Origin: JAZDLO01 sp043801935
Lineage (GTDB): Bacteria; Actinomycetota; Thermoleophilia; RBG-16-64-13
Direction of reading: 5' to 3'
Length of the DNA stretch: 38,019 nt
NCBI GenBank assembly: GCA_043801935.1
Contig: JAZDLO010000060.1
Span: forward strand, 1 to 38,019
This document shows positions 33,082 through 38,019 of this stretch, piece by piece. The stretch's first letter is position 1. Every line of letters starts with the position of its first letter. The notes beneath the pieces are model-generated. The model was not told where the DNA came from. It saw nothing but the letters and a program-made list of their open reading frames with translations, and made no database searches. Position numbers and translations under genes: made by a program.

Positions 33082-34269
33082 TCACGCCTCCGGCTCCCCT
33101 TCGCCGGGAGCCTCGAGGGTCTCGGCCTCTACGACCTCAGCCGCGGCCTCAACCGGGGGCGCCGCTTCGGAAGCCGCCGCCTCCGGAGACACCGCCACCG
33201 GAGTTTCATCGACGACAGCTTGGGGAGCAGGCGCCTCGGCAGCCTTATCCTTGACGGCGACATCAGGCTTAGGCGTAGCCTCGTCGGCCTTGGGAGCCGA
33301 CACGGGCTTCGCCGCCGGAGGCCTGCGTGCCGGCGCCGTGCGGGCAGGTCCGCCTTCCCGCGGTCCCGGCCTTCCCGGCCCCCCGGAACGGCCACCCGCG
33401 CCCGGGCGACCCTGAGCACCGGGGCGACCTTCGCCCGCCGACGATCGTGGAGCCCGGGAGACCCGGGACGGCGGCGCCTCGCTGGGAGCCGCGCCCGTGG
33501 CCGCCTCGGCAATAGCAGGTGCGCTCTTGGCCTGGGCTTCGGCAGCGGCGCGCGCTGCTTCTGCTGCCAAGAACTCGGCCACCTGCACCTTCTGCCGGCC
33601 TTCTTCCACCGCCCGGGCCAGCGTCTTCACGATGAGGCTGCATGAGCGGATAGCGTCGTCATTACCGGGGATCAGATAGTCGACCTCGTCAGGGTCGCAG
33701 TTGGTATCCACAAGACCGATGAGCGGCAGGCCCAGTTTGTTCACCTCTTTCGTGGCGATGGCCTCGCGCTTGGGGTCGGCCACGAAAACGGCGTCAGGCA
33801 ACCGGGTCATAGTACTCACGCCGCCGAGATTGATCTCCAGCTTCTCCAGTTCCCTCTCCAAAGCCATGCGCTCTTTGGTGGGGAGCAGGCCGAGCTGCCC
33901 TTCTTCGTTGAGCTTCCGCAACTCATGCATGCGCTTGATGCGGTTTTCGATGGTGGTGAAGTTGGTGAGCAGACCTCCGAGCCAGCGGTGGGAGACATAG
34001 GGCATCTCTACCCGGCCCGCCTCGTCCCGGACGATGTCCTGACACTGCTTCTTCGTGCCGACGAACAGTACCGTACCGCCTCTGCTCGATATGTTGCGCA
34101 CGAAATCGTAGGCCCGGTCGAGAAGTACGGTGGTCTGTTGCAGATCGATGATATGGATGCCGCCCCGCTCAGTGAAGATGTAGGGCTTCATCTTGGGATT
34201 CCACCGGCGCGTCTGGTGGCCGAAATGCACCCCTGATTCCAGGAGCTGCTTCATGGATGCTGCGGGCAT
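33082..34269 (-). CDS. rpsB: 30S ribosomal protein S2 with long low-complexity C-terminal tail
   Basis: Late-assembling small-subunit protein near the bS1/bS21 region. Residues 1-235 are a normal S2 (MKQLLESGVHFGHQTRRWNPKM; YVSHRWLGGLLTNF; LVDTNCDPDEVDYLIPGNDDA). Residues 236-395 are an extra tail: an Ala-rich helix-like part, then a Gly/Arg/Pro-rich basic segment (about 265-320), then an Ala/Pro/Glu/Val acidic end. Most S2 proteins stop near 240-260. ATG 34269 is chosen over the longer open frame because of GTGAGGTAACC upstream and the family start. It is the first gene of the rpsB-to-proS operon. Confidence 0.96.
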   Translation of the reverse strand: MPAASMKQLLESGVHFGHQTRRWNPKMKPYIFTERGGIHIIDLQQTTVLLDRAYDFVRNISSRGGTVLFVGTKKQCQDIVRDEAGRVEMPYVSHRWLGGLLTNFTTIENRIKRMHELRKLNEEGQLGLLPTKERMALERELEKLEINLGGVSTMTRLPDAVFVADPKREAIATKEVNKLGLPLIGLVDTNCDPDEVDYLIPGNDDAIRSCSLIVKTLARAVEEGRQKVQVAEFLAAEAARAAAEAQAKSAPAIAEAATGAAPSEAPPSRVSRAPRSSAGEGRPGAQGRPGAGGRSGGPGRPGPREGGPARTAPARRPPAAKPVSAPKADEATPKPDVAVKDKAAEAPAPQAVVDETPVAVSPEAAASEAAPPVEAAAEVVEAETLEAPGEGEPEA

Positions 34270-34384
34270 GGTTACCTCACTCTGGTTTTGTTCTGCAGAC
34301 TCCACGAGGGCCGCTCCGGAACCGGTCGCCCGGCACCACCGCAGCGGTGATCCCCAGGTTCGATGGCATAGCGGGTGGAGTCTA
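34270..34384 (-). promoter_or_regulatory. Structured rpsB leader
   Basis: AGACTCCAC (34383-34375) pairs perfectly over 9 bp with GTGGAGTCT (34305-34297), closing a 69-base region. Inside it, a 7-bp stem (34351-34335, one G-U, 3-base loop) can also form. The distal half of the outer stem lies 27 bases before the rpsB start. Ribosomal-protein S2 leaders are autoregulatory in other bacteria, so this is a candidate control element. A TGGTAGACT extended -10-like box (34386-34379) overlaps the proximal stem strand, and both cannot be right as drawn. No clear -35 was found. Confidence 0.5.
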
Positions 34385-34440
34385 CCACACGATAGCCAGA
34401 CGACCGCCGACCCCGCGCGGTCCTGCGAGGCCATCAGACC

Positions 34441-34455
34441 GGGCCCCAGCGGCCC
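34441..34455 (-). terminator. GC-rich hairpin just after whiG
   Basis: GGGCC/GGCCC with a 5-base loop starts about ten bases after the whiG stop, in the 196-base gap before rpsB. It could end the comM-dprA-xerC-whiG transcript, but there is no T-run, so an intrinsic terminator is uncertain. Confidence 0.3.
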
Positions 34456-34465
34456 CCCCTCCCAG

Positions 34466-35272
34466 CTACGACGCGAGTACGTCCAAATCGAGGTCTTCCT
34501 TGATGCGGCCCTTGAGGCGAAGGATGGCCTTGGTGTGAAGCTGCGAGACCCGCGATTCCGTCACCCCCAGAACCTCTCCGATCTCCTTCAACGTCAGACC
34601 TTCGTAGTAGTAGAGCCCGATGACGATCTTTTCCCGCTCCGGGAGTCGCTGGATGGCTGCCGCAAGCGTCTCTTTGATGGCCTGGATGCGATAAGCCCGA
34701 GAGGGGTCGGGCGCCTCGGAGTCCTCGATGGTATCGATCAGGTTAACCCTGTCCTGGCTCGAGGCGGTCGAATTCCAGAACTCGTCCAGCGCCACGATCG
34801 ACGAACAACTGATCTGACTGAGGATGTCATGGAATTCCTCGACATCGATCCCCAAGGCGGCCGCGGTCTCTTCGTCCGTGGGGGCCCGCAGGAGCTCGTT
34901 CTCGAGCCGGGTCTGGGCAGCTTCGACCTTGCGCGCCCAGCTCCGGACCGAGCGCGGTACCCAATCGAGGGCGCGCAGTTCATCGATGATAGACCCTTTT
35001 ATCCTGGAGATAGCATAGGTCTCGAACTTGATGTTCCGGGCAGGCTCGAAACGCTCAAGAGCCCCGATCAATCCCAAGAGACCGTAGGAGACGAGATCAC
35101 CCTCCTCGATGTGCGCGGGCAGACCGGCGCTCATACGACCGGCCACGTACTTCACAAGGGGCGAATAGGCCAAGATCAGCTGATCCCGAGCCTTTGGATC
35201 GCCACTCTCCTTGTAGAGGCGCCACGCCTCTTGGATGTCGTGCTGTTTCGCCGGGTCGATGATCATGGCCAC
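34466..35272 (-). CDS. whiG: Alternative sigma factor of the WhiG/FliA (sigma-28) group
   Basis: A 268-residue group 3 sigma factor. Region 2 (about 25-100) has the group pattern LILAYSPLVKYVAGRM.AGLP and GDLVSYGLLGLIGALERF; region 3 spans about 110-180; region 4 (about 205-258) contains the helix-turn-helix LTLKEIGEVLGVTESRVSQLHTKA. Members control flagella (FliA/SigD) or sporulation (WhiG). Which applies here cannot be told, since no flagellar or sporulation gene is in the window. The start is GTG 35272 or ATG 35266. It lies 5 bases after xerC and upstream of rpsB, as sigD does in B. subtilis. Confidence 0.93.
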   Translation of the reverse strand: MAMIIDPAKQHDIQEAWRLYKESGDPKARDQLILAYSPLVKYVAGRMSAGLPAHIEEGDLVSYGLLGLIGALERFEPARNIKFETYAISRIKGSIIDELRALDWVPRSVRSWARKVEAAQTRLENELLRAPTDEETAAALGIDVEEFHDILSQISCSSIVALDEFWNSTASSQDRVNLIDTIEDSEAPDPSRAYRIQAIKETLAAAIQRLPEREKIVIGLYYYEGLTLKEIGEVLGVTESRVSQLHTKAILRLKGRIKEDLDLDVLAS

Positions 35273-35277
35273 AGTGT

Positions 35278-36291
35278 CTAGGCCCGCGGATGGGCTTTGC
35301 GGTAGGTCTTGCGCAGATGCGCAGCCGAGACATGAGTGTACACCTGGGTGGTGCGGAGCGAAGAATGGCCCAGCAACTCCTGGATGGTGCGAAGATCCGC
35401 TCCCCCCTCGAGGAGGTGGGTGGCGAAGGAGTGCCGCAAGGTGTGGGGCGTGGTTCCGGCCGGCGCACCCGCCCGGGCCAGATGACGAGCCAAGCGCCGC
35501 TGCACGTCGGAAGAGGACAACGGCCTGCCCGTACGGCTCAGGAACACGTGACTATCGGCTTCTACGGAGCCCGATGCCAACGCGCCGCGGCCTTCCCGAA
35601 GATACCGATCGAGCGCGCAGAGCGCGACCTCACCCACAGGCACGACACGCACCTTGCGTCCCTTTCCTTTGACCCGCACCTCGCAGGATCCGTGGCTGAT
35701 GTCTCTCAGTTTCAACTCCAATACTTCCTGACAGCGCAGCCCCGACGAGTATATCAACTCAAAAAGCGCCCGATCCCGCAATTCGAGCGGTTTCGTCCCG
35801 CCGATCGCCTCAAGGAGGACAGCGGCTTGCTCTGGCGTAAGGACCTGTGGGAGGCGCCTGCGCATCTTCGGTGAGGCCAGGCCGGCGGCTGGACTCGCCT
35901 CGACGAGACCGTTGTCTTCGCAGAAGCGCAGGAAGCCGCGCACCACCGATAGCTTGCGCGACATGGTGCTGCGCGCATATGGGAGAATCCGGGTGATGTC
36001 CGCCGGCGGGCGCCCTTCGGCGGCTCCAGCAACCCGTTGGACGGCCGCGCGAGCGCTGGGATCTGCCAGGGCGGCCGCGAACGCCCTCACATCCGCGCGG
36101 CGGACGGCGGCGACGTTCTCAACATCCCGTTGCGCGAGGAAGGCAGAGAACTGCCGCAGGTCGTTAAGCGACGCCTCGATCGTGCAAGAGCTGTAATCGG
36201 CAGCAATCAGCGCGCGGATGAAGGCTCCGATCGCCTGATCGATGTCGCCCAAGGGCACGGGGGGCGCCTTGTGCTGTGTCTCTGGCTGCAT
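35278..36291 (-). CDS. xerC: Tyrosine recombinase XerC/XerD type
   Basis: Site-specific recombinase for chromosome dimer resolution. The 337 residues include the N-terminal SAM-like core-binding domain (about 18-128) and the catalytic domain (about 148-330) with Arg186 (SSGLRCQE), Lys210 (GKGRK), His283 and Arg286 (HTLRHSFATHLLEGGADLRT), His309 (LLGHSS) and nucleophile Tyr318 (TTQVYTHV). All are present. The N-terminal domain holds an extra stretch of about 30 residues (about 77-108) before the conserved RKLS helix. ATG 36291 follows GGAGGGGG. Whether it is XerC or XerD is not decided by sequence alone; housekeeping context argues against a phage integrase. Confidence 0.92.
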   Translation of the reverse strand: MQPETQHKAPPVPLGDIDQAIGAFIRALIAADYSSCTIEASLNDLRQFSAFLAQRDVENVAAVRRADVRAFAAALADPSARAAVQRVAGAAEGRPPADITRILPYARSTMSRKLSVVRGFLRFCEDNGLVEASPAAGLASPKMRRRLPQVLTPEQAAVLLEAIGGTKPLELRDRALFELIYSSGLRCQEVLELKLRDISHGSCEVRVKGKGRKVRVVPVGEVALCALDRYLREGRGALASGSVEADSHVFLSRTGRPLSSSDVQRRLARHLARAGAPAGTTPHTLRHSFATHLLEGGADLRTIQELLGHSSLRTTQVYTHVSAAHLRKTYRKAHPRA

Positions 36292-36319
36292 CCCCCTCCA
36301 CTTTCATGTTGTGGCCCGC

Positions 36320-37552
36320 TCACGGTGCCCTGATGTACAGCCCGGGTCCGGCGCGCATGACAAGGCCCATCAGTTCCATCTCGGCAAGCGCCGCGGTGAG
36401 CTGTCGCGGCGCCAGGCCTGTGTGCCCAACTAGGCTGTCTACCGAGCACCCGCTGTTCTCAAGCGCCTCCATGATACCGTCTGCACAGGCTACAGTGCCC
36501 TGACAGCGGTATCTTCCGGCATCGTCCAGGCGCTCAGCGACTCTGTCCGCGCTTCCACTATCTGCGAACCTTGCGCGAGCAGAAGAGCCATCGCGCCCCC
36601 CGAGACCCTCGTCAGGACGCTCCGCCACCCGGCGCTCCTCTCTCTCGATTCTTGTTTGCAGAAGGAAATCCTCCACCGTGACGCAAGGATCGAGCGCCGG
36701 TCCAGCCCCCTCATAGAGCAGTCGGTTGCAGCCTTCGTGGGAATCCGCCGCTATGGGGCCGGGGACGGCGAACACCACGCGCCCAAGCTCCAGCGCCCAA
36801 CTTGCCGTCTGTAGCGCGCCGCTGGTCCGAGAACCTTCGGTCACCAGGACGGCGTCGCCCAATGCGGCCAACAGCCGATTGCGGTGAGGGAACGTCCACC
36901 GTGCGGGAGGGGTCCCGGGAGGCAGCTCGCTCAGAACGACCCCCTCTTTGCCGATCCTCTCGCACAAGCTCCGATGGCGCTGGGGATAGACCACATCGGC
37001 GCCGCATCCGAGAACCGCCACGGTGAGCCCGCCCGCATCGAAGGCGGCCTGATGTGCGCGACCGTCGATCCCCAAGGCAAGTCCGCTCACCACAGCCACC
37101 CCCGCGGCGGCGAAGGCAGAAGCGAACGCCTCTGTGACCCTAAGCCCGTAGGGCGTCGCCCTCCGGGTACCGACGATCGTCACCCTAGCGAGTCTCTGCA
37201 GGCGGGCGAGGGCACCCTCGGTCGCCCGGGCGAACAATCCCGCCGGCGGGTAGGAGAGCTGCGCCAGCTCCGGCGGGTAGTACGGCGAGCCGTAGGGTAG
37301 AAAGCGCAGACCGGTGCGAGTCAGGAGTGCCGCGATCTGCTCAGGCGCGAAACATCGGCGCTTCTCCTCGAATCGATCCACCGCAGAGGGCACCAATCCC
37401 CAATCGAGCAAGCGACGGCGCGAGGCCCGCCAGACCGCCTCCGGTCCCTCTCGTTCCAGAAACCTCAAGAGGGAATGGCACCCTGACTGACTCAACGTCG
37501 CCAGGCCAAGGGCTGCTTCGTCCACCCCCCGACCCGGACAGACGGCGCCCAT
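36320..37552 (-). CDS. dprA: DNA-processing protein DprA (Smf)
   Basis: Loads RecA on incoming single-stranded DNA during natural transformation. The 410 residues have a helical N-terminal region (about 1-75), the Rossmann-like DprA domain (about 85-300) with VGTRRAT (127-133), SGLALGID (156-163) and the FPHRNRLLAALGDAVLVTEG..SGAL.TA stretch, a variable linker (about 305-350) and a C-terminal winged helix (about 350-408). ATG 37552 overlaps the comM stop as TAATG. Its presence with comM suggests DNA uptake ability but does not prove it. Confidence 0.96.
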   Translation of the reverse strand: MGAVCPGRGVDEAALGLATLSQSGCHSLLRFLEREGPEAVWRASRRRLLDWGLVPSAVDRFEEKRRCFAPEQIAALLTRTGLRFLPYGSPYYPPELAQLSYPPAGLFARATEGALARLQRLARVTIVGTRRATPYGLRVTEAFASAFAAAGVAVVSGLALGIDGRAHQAAFDAGGLTVAVLGCGADVVYPQRHRSLCERIGKEGVVLSELPPGTPPARWTFPHRNRLLAALGDAVLVTEGSRTSGALQTASWALELGRVVFAVPGPIAADSHEGCNRLLYEGAGPALDPCVTVEDFLLQTRIEREERRVAERPDEGLGGRDGSSARARFADSGSADRVAERLDDAGRYRCQGTVACADGIMEALENSGCSVDSLVGHTGLAPRQLTAALAEMELMGLVMRAGPGLYIRAP

Positions 37553-38019
37553 TAGGCGAACCCCTCCCGGCGATGATCGAGGCGTAGAGCCAACGCCTCG
37601 GCCAGATGCTCGACGGCGACAGGAAGGACGTTATCGAGATCGGCGATCGTCCGAGCCAGGCTTATGATCCTTACGTATGCTCGGCCGCTGAGCCCTTCCC
37701 GCACCAAGGCTTGGCGCAGGAGCGCGCGAGCCTCCCTGGTCAAATGACTTCGTTCCTCCAGCACCTGAGGAACGGCCCCCCCTCCCTGCATCGACCGCTG
37801 TCTACGAAAGGCACGCGCCGCCGCCACCCTCTCCCTGATGACCGCCGACGATTCGCCGCCGGCCTCGGTGTCGAGGAAAGCCAAGGTCAAGGGGGGCACG
37901 TCGATGAGGGCATCTAAGCGATCGAGCAGCGGTCCGCTGATACGAGCCCGGTAGCGCTCGATGTTGAGGGCCGGACAGCGACAGGCCTTTTCACCATGTC
38001 CGAGGTAACCGCACGGACA
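37552..38019 (-). CDS. comM: YifB/ComM Mg-chelatase-like AAA+ ATPase (partial, N-terminus beyond right edge)
   Basis: Only the last 155 residues are visible; the frame is open at base 38019. They cover the end of the AAA+ module, with the family's Cys-containing loop CPCGYLGHGEKACRCP and SGPLLDRLDALIDVP (sensor region), and the C-terminal Mg_chelatase_C helical domain (SHLTREARALLRQAL; GLSGRAYVRIISLARTIADLD; HLAEALALR). ComM helicases promote branch migration when transformed DNA is integrated. It is coupled directly to dprA. Confidence 0.93.
   Translation of the reverse strand, partial: CPCGYLGHGEKACRCPALNIERYRARISGPLLDRLDALIDVPPLTLAFLDTEAGGESSAVIRERVAAARAFRRQRSMQGGGAVPQVLEERSHLTREARALLRQALVREGLSGRAYVRIISLARTIADLDNVLPVAVEHLAEALALRLDHRREGFA

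Noticed and set aside
34379..34386. TGGTAGACT as the rpsB promoter
   Set aside because: No acceptable -35 at a normal distance, and it overlaps one arm of the 9-bp leader stem; noted only as a weak alternative.

Overview
The window is a gene-dense stretch of GC-rich bacterial chromosome. All 33 recognised protein genes, including one partial gene at each end, lie on the minus strand, so transcription runs from the right edge to the left. No rRNA, tRNA, insertion sequence, prophage or CRISPR array was found, and no gap between genes exceeds 300 bases. The gene families point to a member of the Actinomycetota outside the classic Streptomyces/Mycobacterium class (Coriobacteriia, Thermoleophilia or Geothermincolia-like). 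The reasons are a WhiG/FliA-type sigma factor, cell-wall-binding type 2 repeats, RNase J, RodZ, a ProS with an editing insert, the MEP isoprenoid pathway, frequent GTG starts and long Ala/Pro/Lys low-complexity tails. This placement is an inference, not a measurement.

Right part (38019 to about 34466): comM (YifB, C-terminal end only), dprA, xerC and whiG are tightly packed. They cover uptake and processing of transforming DNA, chromosome dimer resolution and an alternative sigma factor. Next comes a superoperon: rpsB, tsf, pyrH, frr, uppS, cdsA, dxr, rseP, ispG and proS. It combines translation (S2, EF-Ts, ribosome recycling, prolyl-tRNA synthetase), UMP phosphorylation, undecaprenyl and phospholipid precursor synthesis, MEP isoprenoid steps and intramembrane proteolysis. 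rpsB is preceded by a leader that can close a 9-bp long-range stem.

Middle (24151 to 15437): a good sigma-70-type promoter and a terminator-like hairpin precede rimP, nusA, ylxR, infB, ylxP (DUF503), rbfA, nrnA, truB and ribF. Most neighbours overlap or lie within a few bases. This is the conserved transcription/translation-initiation operon.

Left part (15369 to 1): fumC, then a secreted L,D-transpeptidase with three CWB2 repeats and a membrane-anchored polysaccharide deacetylase, form a small central-metabolism and cell-wall block. After it come rpsO, pnp, an M16 peptidase, dapB, rnjA, ftsK, mnmH (selU) and rodZ (partial at the left edge), covering RNA decay, lysine/DAP synthesis, chromosome segregation, tRNA wobble modification and cell shape.

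From memory of the Bacillus subtilis map (sigD-rpsB-tsf-...-proS-...-rimP-nusA-...-ribC-rpsO-pnpA-ylxY-mlpA-...-rnjB-spoIIIE-...-rodZ), the window follows the same backbone with local insertions and losses. I found no clearly novel multi-gene defence or mobile system. The items most worth a second look are structured mRNA leaders (rimP, rpsB, proS, L,D-transpeptidase, pnp), unusual protein extensions (NusA Cys/His tail, S2 low-complexity tail, IF2 repeats, an XerC insertion) and mnmH placed between ftsK and rodZ.
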